Positions 1-9,776 of a stretch of 64,000 nt of DNA are shown in pieces. The stretch comes from an uncultured Eubacterium sp. (GTDB taxonomy: Bacteria; Bacillota; Clostridia; Lachnospirales; Lachnospiraceae). Every line of letters begins with the position of its first letter. The stretch's first letter is position 1. The stretch is from positions 1 through 64,000 of the forward strand of contig CAJUBZ010000008.1 in NCBI GenBank assembly GCA_910584795.1, read 5' to 3'. The notes beneath the pieces are model-generated. The model did not search any database, was not told the origin of the DNA, and was given only the letters and a program-made list of their open reading frames with translations. The position numbers and the translations under genes were made by a program.

Positions 1-215
1 GCCGACATGATAAACAAATGCAATATATATCGGTTCGCAGGAGCAGAGACATTTCACTGCCGGAAGAGAATACAGAGGAAATGCTGGAACTTGAATTACT
101 TGATATTAATTCTATGTTTTCTTTTTAATAAATGTTCAAGTAATGAGGTGAAGGTATTTCCTCTGTATTCTCTTCCGGCAGGAAAATCTCATCCCGATAA
201 ACCGAAATTTATCTA
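1..215 (+). repeat. Structured hairpin repeat, copy 1
   Basis: A noncoding element lies downstream of the lipoprotein gene at the window edge. Positions 57-82 and 156-181 are exact reverse complements, a perfect 26-bp stem. Inside, ACTTGAA near 89-96 can pair with TTCAAGT near 135-141, leaving an AT-rich loop. Conserved blocks are GACATTTCACTG (48-59) before the stem and AAATGTTCAAGTAATGAGGTGAAG before its second arm. Two further copies lie near 53.0 kb (minus) and 53.7-53.95 kb (plus). It resembles a MITE or a structured RNA. No coding potential was recognised. Confidence 0.75.
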
Positions 216-1237
216 TTTGCATATACTTCCAGCAAACTGCTGGTCTTTGTATTTTCTACATCTTCCGGTACAATATCTTCCCATTCCGATGTATTAAAGT
301 CATAATCTGCATCTCTTAAGAAAGCATTATATTTCTTTTTAAATGCTGCTTCTTTTGCATGATTAATCATTTCTGTCTTATTCGCTGTGGTCTCATCCTT
401 CATATAATTGTCAACACAATATATCAGATAATAATCTGTTCCATCTTTAATAACTTTGCTGGTTTTTTCTTTTTTTACATTAAATGCTTCTAATTCCAGT
501 CTTGTCTTTGCCTCATTTTTCTTAACAATTCGCTCTACCGAATCATCCTCACTAAGCTGTTTTGCTTCCCTTGCAAAATCTTTTTTCTGCGCATTTACAT
601 CTTTTGCTATAGATGTAAGTTTTGAAACAATCTCCGTTTCAGAAGTGTTCTCTGATGACATTCTGATATATTGGATTTTTGCTACTCTTGCATCTTCCTC
701 ACTAATATCATCTCCAACAGTTTCGGTTGCCTTATTATATACTTTATCAGCCAAATAGTAATTGGTATAGACACCTATGACTACATCCATATCCGAATCA
801 ATATATTGCTTTTCCTCTTCGCTTAAAGAACCATAGTACTCTTCAACCATACTATTAATTGACTTCATATCTTCTTTATTCAACTTTACTCTCTCTGTTT
901 CTGCCATAGCTGATAAGGTATATTTTACAGAAATATCTTCTTTGACCTTTTCCATAATAAAGTCTTTTAAAGTTGTATCTTTATCAATTTGTACTTCCCA
1001 GTTAATTTCACCACCAAAATCTTTTTTGTATTTATTCACATAATTCATAAATACCAGCTTGTATTCATTATCTGAACATACAAGACGATCTACTTCAAAA
1101 ATTTCATCACTGTGAAGTCCTAATATTTTTCCAAGAATAGGAGTATCACTGTTTACTTTACACCCTGAAAACAGCGTTGCACTCATAACTGCTGTTAAAC
1201 CTAATACTGCTATCTTTTTTTTATTTAATCGGGTCAT
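209..1237 (-). CDS. Foldase-like lipoprotein (SurA/PrsA N-domain type)
   Basis: An exported lipoprotein of about 342 residues. The start chosen is the ATG at 1237, because GGAGG lies a few bases upstream; the open frame extends 14 codons further but has no good ribosome site there. A short basic N-terminus, a hydrophobic stretch and the lipobox LFSGC predict lipidation and membrane anchoring outside the cell. The mature part is charged and mostly helical, as in the SurA/PrsA chaperone N-domains that assist exported proteins. No clear parvulin isomerase domain was recognised. It lies 46 bp downstream of a HAD gene, probably in one transcript. Lipidation is well supported; the foldase role is an inference. 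Confidence 0.6.
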   Translation of the reverse strand: MTRLNKKKIAVLGLTAVMSATLFSGCKVNSDTPILGKILGLHSDEIFEVDRLVCSDNEYKLVFMNYVNKYKKDFGGEINWEVQIDKDTTLKDFIMEKVKEDISVKYTLSAMAETERVKLNKEDMKSINSMVEEYYGSLSEEEKQYIDSDMDVVIGVYTNYYLADKVYNKATETVGDDISEEDARVAKIQYIRMSSENTSETEIVSKLTSIAKDVNAQKKDFAREAKQLSEDDSVERIVKKNEAKTRLELEAFNVKKEKTSKVIKDGTDYYLIYCVDNYMKDETTANKTEMINHAKEAAFKKKYNAFLRDADYDFNTSEWEDIVPEDVENTKTSSLLEVYANR

Positions 1238-1261
1238 GTTTCCTCCAAACTGAATTATTAG

Positions 1262-1277
1262 GACACCTTTCGGTGTC
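1262..1277 (-). other. Intercistronic hairpin with GAAA loop
   Basis: On the minus strand GACACC-GAAA-GGTGTC forms a perfect 6-bp stem closed by a GNRA tetraloop. It sits between the stop of the HAD gene and the ribosome site of the lipoprotein gene. No T-tract follows, so it is more likely an mRNA stability or processing element than a terminator. Confidence 0.45.
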
Positions 1278-1283
1278 ACTTTA

Positions 1284-2069
1284 CTACATCCTCATAATAT
1301 CTTCCAATATTGTATTTACATTTTCTGCAATATGTTTTGCTGCATGTTTTACTTGCGCATCAGCTGACTGCATAGCATAACTGTAAAAACTATGTTCAAA
1401 CATATCTATATCGCTATACCCTGCTCCGAAAACAACAGTATCTTCTTCTGATATATCATAAACATGCTGTACCAATGCGATTGCTGTCCCTTTTGTAACA
1501 AGCGGTCCTGTAATAAATGCCTGATTCGAATTCGCAATATTAACATTCACTTTTCCTGCCCATTTTGAATAAATTTGCTCATAAGTTTTCTCATCAAAAC
1601 CTTTCTCTGAACATAATGTGATTTTCGTAATATCACCCTGGGCAGCCCGTATATTTTCTACGGCTTCAGAAATAATACCTATACTTTCCAAATATTTCTT
1701 AAAATTTGAATTCCCATTATTTGTAACTGCACCTCTATCTGTAGAAAACAAAAGCCTTATATCATCTGCAAACTCTTCCTTTTCCATTTCTGACACAACA
1801 TCAAAACATACTAATCTGTCAATTGGAGTTTTACTGATTATTTTATCCTGATAAATAATAATCCCACCATCATTGCAAATATATATAATATCATTTTTCA
1901 CTTTTCCAAATAGCGATTTTACCGAATCATAGTTCAATCCCGTAGCAACTGCAAATCTAATATTTTCCTGCTGTAATGTGGAAATCAATTCAATAGTATC
2001 TTCAGGTACCTCTTTGATTCCGTCTTTAATGAATATATCTTCCAATCCACACACAATAAAATTAATCAT
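1284..2069 (-). CDS. Cof-type HAD-family protein lacking the catalytic Asp
   Basis: The 261-residue length, the overall pattern and the C-terminal motifs (VTKGTAI with Lys193, then GAGYSDIDM near 215-223) match Cof-type HAD-IIB phosphatases. Those enzymes use DxDGT near the N-terminus as nucleophile. Here that position reads VCGLEDIF, so the nucleophile Asp is absent, and motif IV has Ala216 and Ser219 where GDGxND is usual. The frame is open and well conserved otherwise, so this looks like a pseudo-phosphatase rather than decay. A classical Cof-type protein with intact DLDGTL is encoded at 59.3 kb and gives a useful contrast. The function is unknown, possibly ligand binding or regulation. 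Confidence 0.7.
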   Translation of the reverse strand: MINFIVCGLEDIFIKDGIKEVPEDTIELISTLQQENIRFAVATGLNYDSVKSLFGKVKNDIIYICNDGGIIIYQDKIISKTPIDRLVCFDVVSEMEKEEFADDIRLLFSTDRGAVTNNGNSNFKKYLESIGIISEAVENIRAAQGDITKITLCSEKGFDEKTYEQIYSKWAGKVNVNIANSNQAFITGPLVTKGTAIALVQHVYDISEEDTVVFGAGYSDIDMFEHSFYSYAMQSADAQVKHAAKHIAENVNTILEDIMRM

Positions 2070-2095
2070 TTTGTCTCCTAACTATCGGCACACTT

Positions 2096-4231
2096 TTATT
2101 TTTTCATATGAGCCTTTACAGATTCCTTTCCATATATTTTCTTTCCTGCCACCTTCCTGTATGCAGCCACTTTATAATAATATCTCTTACCTGATACTAC
2201 CTTCTTATCTACAAAAGATAATGAACTCTTACCTTTCAGGGTTTTCTTCTTTTTAAATGTACCATTTTTACTTGTACTTCTATATAATACATATCCACTG
2301 GCCCCTTTTATCGCATTCCACGATATCGTAAGTCCACTTCTTGTATTTGTAATAGTAGGTTTCTTTGGCTTGCCTGGAACTGGTTTTGCACTAACTGCCT
2401 TAGAACGTGCACTCTTATATTTTTTACCATTAATCGTTTTGTAAGCTTTTACCTTATAACTATAAGACTGTCCTGTAGTTAATTTAGTATCAGTATAACT
2501 ATAAGTCGTTCCTGAAGGTTTCGCAATAATTTTATATTTGCCATCTGCGTTTTTCTTATATAAATAATATCCGGTAACTCCTGCTTCCTGGCTCCATTGT
2601 ATTTTTACTGAATTATAATTTTTAGATTTCGCCTGAATCGTAGGTTTTTTCGGAGCTGTGAGATTATTCACCTCAACCGCTGCGGCACTCATTCCTCCAT
2701 TCGCTGTATATGCTCGAATCGTTGTAGTACCTGCTTTGACTCCTGTAATATTTCCAGAAGAATCAACAGATGCCACAGCCGGATTGTCTGACACATAATA
2801 AACTGTATGTCCTGATGTAACAGATAACGGAAGTTTTATTTTTGCTCCTTTTGCAATATCTTTTTCTTTATAAAGATTCACGTATGAAGCCGAAACGTAT
2901 CCGGTAAATGCTTTTCCGTTTTTCGTTCCCTTCACCTGATACCAATAAGGATTACTCAGCCAGGTAGTACTAAAATCCATATCTGTCATAACACCTTTTT
3001 GTACTGTGACCTTATCATTTTTATTCAATGTCATTGATGTTTTATACGTTGTACCCGGACCTTTTCTTAAGTTTACATTCGAAATGATATATCCACTCTT
3101 CGATTGATTTCCTATCGTGACTTTGGCATTTTCGGAAGGCATACTTTTATATACCGGAATTACAAATGTTTTCGCAAGGTTTGTAATTCCCATCTCTAAA
3201 TATGCATCACTCGTAATTGCCGCCTCTGATGCAGCACCATAAATATTTGTCATATACTGATGCTGATACAAACCATACTGAGAATTTTTATTCACATTAA
3301 ACCTCTGATAGTAAGTTGTATCCTGTCCGCAATTAATATATTTTTCTCCAATATATGCAGCTCCTCCATTAATTGACTTTGCCGGTGTGTTCCAAGGTCT
3401 TCCATAAGAAGTATCGGAACTTGCCCATTTTAAACCATTAGCAATAGGATTCGCACTGGAAAATGCCCCAATATTATAGAAGTTATAAATTCCTGTATAT
3501 TTTTTTGAGTACTCACCATTGATACTGCCACTGGCACCCATACCGGCATATCTCTCATGTTTCTTTGTACCAATTTCCTGGATAATTTTAGATGCAATAT
3601 AATAGGCGCTCACTTTACTTTTCTGTGCTGCTTCTAAAATTTGTTTTGAATACTTTATGTCTGTTGCCTTATATTTCCCTTTTGTTGTTATATATCCAAT
3701 TTCTGTTTTGTACATAAAAGTATTGTCTAATATTGCTTCAACACCTGTCTGTGTCTGACTGGATGAATCATAAGATAATTTTTCAAACATATAAATATGT
3801 TTGTTGTTTAAAAAATTCCTTGGGTCCATAAAATAAGCAATGGCATTTTTTGATGCAGTCACCCAATTCGAACCATCCTTTGGAATGTAATATCCACCAG
3901 TTACACTATAATCTGCCGGAGCTGTGGACTTTAAATACTTGCTGAAACTTTTCTCAATAAGACTTCTATTATCCTCGTACTCCTTTTTTACAGCTGTACT
4001 GAACTTAATGCCTGTATTATAAGGAACAAACTTCCACTTCGGATATTGTTTATGCAGAGTTCTTAAATAGGGCTTATAACTTTCCGGAAAACCATTAATA
4101 CTGGTTTCGAAAGCATCTGCACCCTCTACTCTTGTATAATTTATAGCAAAATCTGCAAACAAACCTAAGACTATAGCCATAACCATAGTCACAGATATTA
4201 TGTACTGTATTATTTTCTTCTGTACTCTCAT
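2096..4231 (-). CDS. Exported beta-N-acetylglucosaminidase with SH3, Big2 and two FnIII domains
   Basis: A 711-residue cell-wall hydrolase. An N-terminal hydrophobic segment (about 8-28) is a signal peptide or anchor. Residues about 190-330 match the glucosaminidase domain of LytD/GH73-like enzymes, with likely catalytic Glu219 in IIQEIG and the downstream YNFYNIGAF motif. These enzymes cut the GlcNAc-MurNAc bond in peptidoglycan during growth or separation. An SH3-type wall-binding domain follows (about 375-455), then a Big2 Ig-like domain (about 460-525, with VASVDSSGNITGVKAGTTTI) and two fibronectin type III domains (about 530-711). The last FnIII is lysine-rich, as in three other exported proteins of this window. 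No LPxTG signal is present. Confidence 0.85.
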   Translation of the reverse strand: MRVQKKIIQYIISVTMVMAIVLGLFADFAINYTRVEGADAFETSINGFPESYKPYLRTLHKQYPKWKFVPYNTGIKFSTAVKKEYEDNRSLIEKSFSKYLKSTAPADYSVTGGYYIPKDGSNWVTASKNAIAYFMDPRNFLNNKHIYMFEKLSYDSSSQTQTGVEAILDNTFMYKTEIGYITTKGKYKATDIKYSKQILEAAQKSKVSAYYIASKIIQEIGTKKHERYAGMGASGSINGEYSKKYTGIYNFYNIGAFSSANPIANGLKWASSDTSYGRPWNTPAKSINGGAAYIGEKYINCGQDTTYYQRFNVNKNSQYGLYQHQYMTNIYGAASEAAITSDAYLEMGITNLAKTFVIPVYKSMPSENAKVTIGNQSKSGYIISNVNLRKGPGTTYKTSMTLNKNDKVTVQKGVMTDMDFSTTWLSNPYWYQVKGTKNGKAFTGYVSASYVNLYKEKDIAKGAKIKLPLSVTSGHTVYYVSDNPAVASVDSSGNITGVKAGTTTIRAYTANGGMSAAAVEVNNLTAPKKPTIQAKSKNYNSVKIQWSQEAGVTGYYLYKKNADGKYKIIAKPSGTTYSYTDTKLTTGQSYSYKVKAYKTINGKKYKSARSKAVSAKPVPGKPKKPTITNTRSGLTISWNAIKGASGYVLYRSTSKNGTFKKKKTLKGKSSLSFVDKKVVSGKRYYYKVAAYRKVAGKKIYGKESVKAHMKK

Positions 4232-4300
4232 ATATCCTCCTATATCAGGTATACCCCTCCATTTGTTCCTTTACACAAAGTAATAACGAAGTCTCGCTGT

Positions 4301-6694
4301 CTAACGCCTTACCTTTACTCCTTTTGTTCCTCGTTTACCAATCTTTAACTTGCGAAGTTCAACCTTCTTTCCTTTGTATTCTACCACCTCATTATCACCT
4401 ACATCAAGAAGGTAAACGTTGGAAACAAAGTCATCCGGATTTAACTTAATACCTTTAACACCTAATGTCGCTTTCTTCATTTCCGGAACTTCTTTCATTG
4501 GAAATCTTAAGAAAATTCCGTCATTCGTCTGGAGTACAAGAATCTCTCTTGTATATTGTAGCTCTGTATCCGGTACATCTTGTACCATCATATCCATCTG
4601 CCCAAATTCCATCTGTTCAAAGTCTAAAGTTTCGAATTCATCCGAGCCTCCGGAAAGCATAACAGGCATCCCTACATCTTCCTGAATCACTTCTCTCTCA
4701 GACACTCTTGTAATTTTAACCGACACAACCTCATCATCTTTTCCGAGTTTTGTGGCAGCCATCGTCTTTCTGTTTGTCTCAAACTCATTACCATCTACCA
4801 ATTTAATCATTCCGTTTTTGGTTGCAAAAAGTAGTTTCTTATTCTTAATCATATTAAAAGATAATAACGCCACAATGCTCTCTCCCTGACTGGAATAATT
4901 TCCAAGATTGTCGATTGGCACTCCCTTTTCTCTGACTTTCTTTGTTGGAATTTTATGAACTTTTATCTGATGTACATTTCCGTTATCAGTAAAAATACAA
5001 ATACTGTCAGTATTCATACAGTTAAAGTAATACTTGTTATCCCTTGTAACAGACTCGATATTTCTGTCAAAGGCTGCCGGCTCTAAAAGTTTGGCATATC
5101 CAAACTTATCCTGAACAAAAACAACCTCCTGCTCTACAAAAGCATTCTCATCATAAACAGCTTCTTTTCCGTCTTCAATAACGGTACGGCGCTTTCGACT
5201 ATATTCTTTCTTAATATTCAACAAATCTTTCTTAATTGCCAAAGTCATCGCACGTTTACTGTTTAAAATTTCCTCATAATCGGCAATCTGATTTACTAAC
5301 TCTTCATATTCTTTTTGCAGTGCCATCAATTCCAGACCAATCAGCTTTGCCAGTCTCAGATCGAGAATTGCCTGTGCCTGCCGCTCTGTAAAACAAAGAT
5401 TTCCTGCTAAAATTTCTGACTCCGGATTCTTAAATTTAATCCCCTCAGTCTTTCCTTTCACCAGACATTCTTTTACCTGTTTCTGGCTCTGGCATCCTCT
5501 GATAATTTCAATAATTAAATCAATTATATTTGTAGCCTTAATCAGACCTTCTTTAATTTCTTTCTGCTCTAATGCCTTGTTAAGCAATGTCGTATATTTG
5601 CGTGTGGCAAGCTCATACTGAAATTCCACATTATAAGAAATAATCTTTTTCAGTCCCATAACTTCCGGTCTTCCATCAGCAATGGCTAGCATATTGACAC
5701 CAAAAGTATCCTCTAACTTTGTTTTCTTATAGAGCATATTTTTGAGTTTTTCAACATCTGCTCCTTTTCGAAGTTCAAGAACGATTCGAATTCCGTCTTT
5801 ATTAGAAGCATTGGAAATATCAACAATATCATTGGTCTTTTTTGTCTCTACCAAATCAATAATGTCTGAAATACATTTACCAATTCCCGCTCCAATCATC
5901 GTGTATGGAATCTCTGTAATAACAAGTTTATCCTTCTCTCTGCCTTTTCCTTTTTCAAACTCCAGTTTTCCACGAAGTTTAATCTTTCCTACGCCTGTCT
6001 CATAAATGTTTGGCAGTTCTGACTTGTTTGCCACAATGCCGCCTGTAGGAAAATCAGGACCAGGCATAATCTGCATTAACTCTTCTGTTGTAATGCTGTT
6101 TTTCTCCATATATGCAATAACTGCATCCAGCACTTCTCCAAGATTATGCGTCGGAATACTGGTCGTCATACCGACTGCAATACCTTCTGCACCATTCACT
6201 AAAAGATTTGGAACACGAACCGGAAGTACCTGTGGTTCTTTCTCTGTCTCATCAAAATTCGGTATAAAATCCACAACATCTTTGTTCAAATCTGCAAGGT
6301 ATGCATCTTCTGTAAATTTCTGTAACCTCGCCTCAGTATAACGCATGGCTGCTGCCCCGTCTCCCTCAATAGAGCCAAAGTTTCCATGACCGTCAACCAA
6401 TGCCATACCTTTCTTAAATTCCTGTTCCAGAACAACTAATGTCTCATAAATAGAACTGTCACCATGAGGATGATACTTACCCATCGTATCACCGACAATA
6501 CGCGCTGACTTACGATGTGGTTTATCATGTGCTAATCCCAACTGGTCCATCGCATATAAAACACGTCTCTGTACCGGTTTTAATCCGTCCCTTGCATCCG
6601 GAAGAGCTCTGGCACAAATAACGCTCATGGCGTAATCAATATAACTTTTCTGCATTACTTCAGAATATTCTGTTTTAATAATCTGTTCTGCCAT
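4301..6694 (-). CDS. parC: Type IIA topoisomerase subunit A (ParC-like)
   Basis: The 797-residue DNA-cutting subunit works with the product of the gene 10 bp upstream to relax or decatenate DNA. Catalytic Tyr119 lies in AAMRYTEARL, and the quinolone-determining segment reads GKYHPHGDSSIYE with Ser80 and Glu84, as in wild-type ParC. The C-terminal beta-pinwheel shows no QRRGGKG-type GyrA box at the expected place, which favours topoisomerase IV over gyrase. An acidic, Met/Gln-rich insertion (roughly residues 670-714) interrupts the C-terminal domain. No dnaA, dnaN or recF neighbours are present, which also argues against the oriC gyrase pair. A gyrase paralogue remains possible. Confidence 0.8.
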   Translation of the reverse strand: MAEQIIKTEYSEVMQKSYIDYAMSVICARALPDARDGLKPVQRRVLYAMDQLGLAHDKPHRKSARIVGDTMGKYHPHGDSSIYETLVVLEQEFKKGMALVDGHGNFGSIEGDGAAAMRYTEARLQKFTEDAYLADLNKDVVDFIPNFDETEKEPQVLPVRVPNLLVNGAEGIAVGMTTSIPTHNLGEVLDAVIAYMEKNSITTEELMQIMPGPDFPTGGIVANKSELPNIYETGVGKIKLRGKLEFEKGKGREKDKLVITEIPYTMIGAGIGKCISDIIDLVETKKTNDIVDISNASNKDGIRIVLELRKGADVEKLKNMLYKKTKLEDTFGVNMLAIADGRPEVMGLKKIISYNVEFQYELATRKYTTLLNKALEQKEIKEGLIKATNIIDLIIEIIRGCQSQKQVKECLVKGKTEGIKFKNPESEILAGNLCFTERQAQAILDLRLAKLIGLELMALQKEYEELVNQIADYEEILNSKRAMTLAIKKDLLNIKKEYSRKRRTVIEDGKEAVYDENAFVEQEVVFVQDKFGYAKLLEPAAFDRNIESVTRDNKYYFNCMNTDSICIFTDNGNVHQIKVHKIPTKKVREKGVPIDNLGNYSSQGESIVALLSFNMIKNKKLLFATKNGMIKLVDGNEFETNRKTMAATKLGKDDEVVSVKITRVSEREVIQEDVGMPVMLSGGSDEFETLDFEQMEFGQMDMMVQDVPDTELQYTREILVLQTNDGIFLRFPMKEVPEMKKATLGVKGIKLNPDDFVSNVYLLDVGDNEVVEYKGKKVELRKLKIGKRGTKGVKVRR

Positions 6695-6704
6695 TTCTAC
6701 CTCC

Positions 6705-8612
6705 CTAGATATCTAAATCTGCATCTTTTGCATGTTTATAAATAAATTCACGTCTCGGCCCTACTTCACTGCCCATCAGCATACTAGTGACATCTGATGC
6801 CAATCTTGCATCTTCTATTTCTACCTGCTTTAATATTCTTCTCTTTGGATCTAATGTCGTCTCCCATAACTGTTCCGGGTCCATCTCTCCAAGTCCTTTA
6901 TAACGCTGCAATGTGAAACCATTGTGTGTCTTTCTATATTTTTCTAATGCCTTATCATCATAAAGATACTCTCCCTCACCACGTTTCGGCACTACTTTAT
7001 ACAGAGGAGGCGTTGCGATATAGACATGTCCATGCGTAATTAACTCCGGCATAAACCGATAGAAAAATGTAAGTAATAATGTATCAATGTGTGAACCGTC
7101 CACATCCGCATCGGTCATAATAATAATCTTGTGGAATTTCAACTTTTCAATATCAAAATCATTTCCATATCCTTCAGAAAAACCACAGCCAAATGCATTG
7201 ATCATTGTTTTTATTTCTGCATTTGCCAGCACCTTATCCATAGAAGCCTTTTCCACGTTTAATATCTTGCCTCGTATCGGCATAATTGCCTGCGTCTTTC
7301 TATCTCTCGCAGTCTTTGCGGAACCTCCCGCAGAATCTCCCTCCACAATAAAAATTTCACAATCCTCAGCCTTTCTGCTCTCACAGTTTGCAAGTTTTCC
7401 GTTACTGTCAATCGAAAACTTACTTTTTGACAGCATATTCGTCTTTGCCTTTTCTTCAGACTTTCGAATTTTTGCTGATTTTTCTGCACAACTGATGACG
7501 TTTTTTAATGTTTCAAGATTCTTATCAAAGAACAGCGTTAGCTGCTCTCCTGCGATATTTTTTGTCACTTTTTCTGCATCAGGGTTGTCCAATTTTGTCT
7601 TAGTCTGCCCTTCAAATCTTGGGTCAGGATGTTTACATGCTACAACTGCCACCAGACCATTTCTTACATCTGCACCGGTAAAGTTCGCATCCTTTTCCTT
7701 TAATGTACCAAGTTCTCTTGCATACTGATTAATGGTCTGTGTCAATATCGACTTAAAACCTGTAATATGCGTACCGCCTTCCTGCGTATAAATATTGTTA
7801 CAAAATCCCGAAATATTCTCTGTAAACTCATTGATATACTGGAAAGCCACCTCTATCTCGATACCATCAATGTCATTTTTTAAATAAACAATATCCGTTA
7901 CTTTTTCTTTGTCCTTATTCATGTCAGCAATGAACGCTTTGATACCATCCGGCTCATGAAATGTTATGGTCTCTTCTTCGCCAACACGCTTGTTTTCAAA
8001 TATAATCTTCAACTCCGGATTCAGATAAGCTGTCTCATGAAGTCTGCTCTTAATAGACTCTGCCTTGAAATATATTTTTTCAAAGATCTCTCCATCCGGA
8101 AAAAAATTTACTGTCGTACCTGTATCATTCTTTCTGCATGTACCTGTTTCTTTTAAGTCATAACAGATTTTTCCCTGTTCATATCTCTGGTTATATACTT
8201 TTCCATCACGCTTTACATTGACTTCCAGCCATAATGATAATGCATTTACTACAGAAGAACCCACACCATGAAGACCACCGGAGATTTTATAATTTCCATC
8301 TCCGAATTTTCCTCCTGCGTGCAAAGTTGTAAATACGACCTCAACCGCCGGACGTCCGGTCTGCTCATTGATACCTACCGGAATACCTCTACCGTTATCC
8401 TTAATCGTTGCAGAACCATCTTTCTCCAACGTTACTGTAATTTCTGAACAGTATCCTGCGAGATGTTCGTCTACAGAATTGTCCACGATTTCGTATATCA
8501 GATGATTCAGTCCTTTTGTTCCCACACTTCCGATATACATTCCCGGACGTTTCCTGACCGGTTCCAGTCCTTCTAATACGGAAATACTATTTCCATCATA
8601 ATTATTTGCCAT
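6705..8612 (-). CDS. parE: Type IIA topoisomerase subunit B (ParE-like)
   Basis: The 635-residue ATPase subunit partners the adjacent ParC-like protein. The GHKL ATPase part carries EIVDNSVDEH, DNGRGIPV and GGLHGVGSSVVNALS; the transducer and TOPRIM parts carry EGDSAGGSAK, PIRGKILNVEKA and MTDADVDGSHI, which bind the catalytic metal; the C-terminus has QRYKGLGEMDPEQLWETT. The length fits GyrB/ParE without the long gamma-proteobacterial insertion. Only 10 bp separate it from parC, so the pair is co-transcribed. Sequence motifs alone do not separate ParE from GyrB; the assignment rests on the partner and the context. Confidence 0.82.
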   Translation of the reverse strand: MANNYDGNSISVLEGLEPVRKRPGMYIGSVGTKGLNHLIYEIVDNSVDEHLAGYCSEITVTLEKDGSATIKDNGRGIPVGINEQTGRPAVEVVFTTLHAGGKFGDGNYKISGGLHGVGSSVVNALSLWLEVNVKRDGKVYNQRYEQGKICYDLKETGTCRKNDTGTTVNFFPDGEIFEKIYFKAESIKSRLHETAYLNPELKIIFENKRVGEEETITFHEPDGIKAFIADMNKDKEKVTDIVYLKNDIDGIEIEVAFQYINEFTENISGFCNNIYTQEGGTHITGFKSILTQTINQYARELGTLKEKDANFTGADVRNGLVAVVACKHPDPRFEGQTKTKLDNPDAEKVTKNIAGEQLTLFFDKNLETLKNVISCAEKSAKIRKSEEKAKTNMLSKSKFSIDSNGKLANCESRKAEDCEIFIVEGDSAGGSAKTARDRKTQAIMPIRGKILNVEKASMDKVLANAEIKTMINAFGCGFSEGYGNDFDIEKLKFHKIIIMTDADVDGSHIDTLLLTFFYRFMPELITHGHVYIATPPLYKVVPKRGEGEYLYDDKALEKYRKTHNGFTLQRYKGLGEMDPEQLWETTLDPKRRILKQVEIEDARLASDVTSMLMGSEVGPRREFIYKHAKDADLDI

Positions 8613-8690
8613 TTCTAACCTCTCTCTATATAACCTATTATAATGATATCTTGTTTACATTTTGTATCTTTTCTTAAGTTTTATCTTATT

Positions 8691-9353
8691 TTATTTAACC
8701 TTTTTCACTTGAAAGAATCCATTCCCAAAATGTTTTCTCATCAAGTAATCTTTTCCTTCAAAATGTGCAAAGTCATTCAATCTCTCAATATGAAATGTTT
8801 CCATCTTTTCATCATACATAATATGGGTAATACTGCAGTTTTCAATCTGTCTTCCAAAAGTAAGCCACTTTGCATAGTCTGCACCCACAATCCCTGTAAG
8901 CAAAGCCCTAAGAACTCCTCCATGAGTTACCACACATACATTTTCGTAAGGCTGACTTGTCAATTCTTTTAATGCCGCAAATGCACGGTTGTATACCATC
9001 TGACAGTTTTCTCCTCCATCCGGATAAGGAATATCCTCTGTCATAGTCGCTCTTTTTGCCAGAAAATCGCCATACTTTTGTTTCATTTCTTCATTGGACA
9101 GTCCGGTCATTTCTCCAAAATCTGCCTCCTGCCATCTTTCATCAGTAAATCTCGGCTTTTCCAAGTACTTATTAATAATATCCGCTGTCTCTTTTGCCCG
9201 CAGTAAATGACTGGAATAAACTGCTTCAATTCCATAATTCTTCAATCGTTTTCCTGCCAGTTCTGCCTGTTCTCTTCCCTCTTTTGAAAGTTCCACATCT
9301 ACATTGCACAGCCTGCTGTTCTGCCTGCCATGTCGAATCAAATAAATATTCAT
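8691..9353 (-). CDS. Histidine phosphatase family protein
   Basis: About 220 residues of the phosphoglycerate-mutase-like superfamily. LIRHG near the N-terminus holds the His that is phosphorylated during catalysis, and VVTHGGVLRALL holds the second catalytic His. The ATG at 9353 is chosen because GAGGG lies just upstream; a GTG two codons earlier overlaps that ribosome site. The substrate cannot be read from sequence. Family members act on phosphosugars, alpha-ribazole phosphate or small phosphoesters. The gene begins 9 bp after the acetyltransferase stop, so the two are probably one transcript. Confidence 0.8.
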   Translation of the reverse strand: MNIYLIRHGRQNSRLCNVDVELSKEGREQAELAGKRLKNYGIEAVYSSHLLRAKETADIINKYLEKPRFTDERWQEADFGEMTGLSNEEMKQKYGDFLAKRATMTEDIPYPDGGENCQMVYNRAFAALKELTSQPYENVCVVTHGGVLRALLTGIVGADYAKWLTFGRQIENCSITHIMYDEKMETFHIERLNDFAHFEGKDYLMRKHFGNGFFQVKKVK

Positions 9354-9362
9354 CTGCACCCT

Positions 9363-9776
9363 CTAATCAATGTACATAATCATTCCAGGCCCCAGTTTTT
9401 CTGTAGGTCTGGCAATAAATCCATTTTTTTTATAAAACGCTTCCCGGCCGACTGCACACATCAAATCAAGCATGATCTCTGTGCCCGGCAATTTCGATTC
9501 TTTTACATAGTTAATCAGACATTCCATAATCTGTTGTCCCACACCACTTCTCTGATACTCTGGAATCACAATCAAATCCTGAATATAGCAGATCACTGCA
9601 CCATCTCCTACAATTCTTCCCATGCCAACAGGTTGTCCATCATCAATAGCAACAACCGTAAACAAACTTCCCTGAATCGCTTTCTCTGCCTGTTCTCTCG
9701 TAAGTATTTTCCAATTTACAGTCTTACGTAAATTTAAATATGTATCTATATCTAATCTGTTCTCTTTTAAAAGCAT
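9363..9776 (-). CDS. GNAT-family N-acetyltransferase
   Basis: A compact 137-residue single-domain GNAT. Motif A is visible as VIPEYQRSGVGQQIMECL, where RSGVGQ binds the acetyl-CoA pyrophosphate, and the C-terminal GREAFYKKNGFI is the usual beta6-alpha4 segment. The acceptor is unknown and could be a small amine or a protein N-terminus. It is followed 9 bp later by the histidine phosphatase gene. Upstream lies about 320 bp of noncoding DNA with a structured repeat and a terminator. Confidence 0.82.
   Translation of the reverse strand: MLLKENRLDIDTYLNLRKTVNWKILTREQAEKAIQGSLFTVVAIDDGQPVGMGRIVGDGAVICYIQDLIVIPEYQRSGVGQQIMECLINYVKESKLPGTEIMLDLMCAVGREAFYKKNGFIARPTEKLGPGMIMYID

Noticed and set aside
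7087..7728. Long plus-strand frame inside the topoisomerase B gene
   Set aside because: It is the antisense of a strongly conserved coding region, has no ribosome site and no family match; treated as a shadow.
4301..8612. oriC-linked gyrase operon
   Set aside because: No dnaA, dnaN or recF neighbours, no GyrA box and B-A order with ParC-like residues point to topoisomerase IV.
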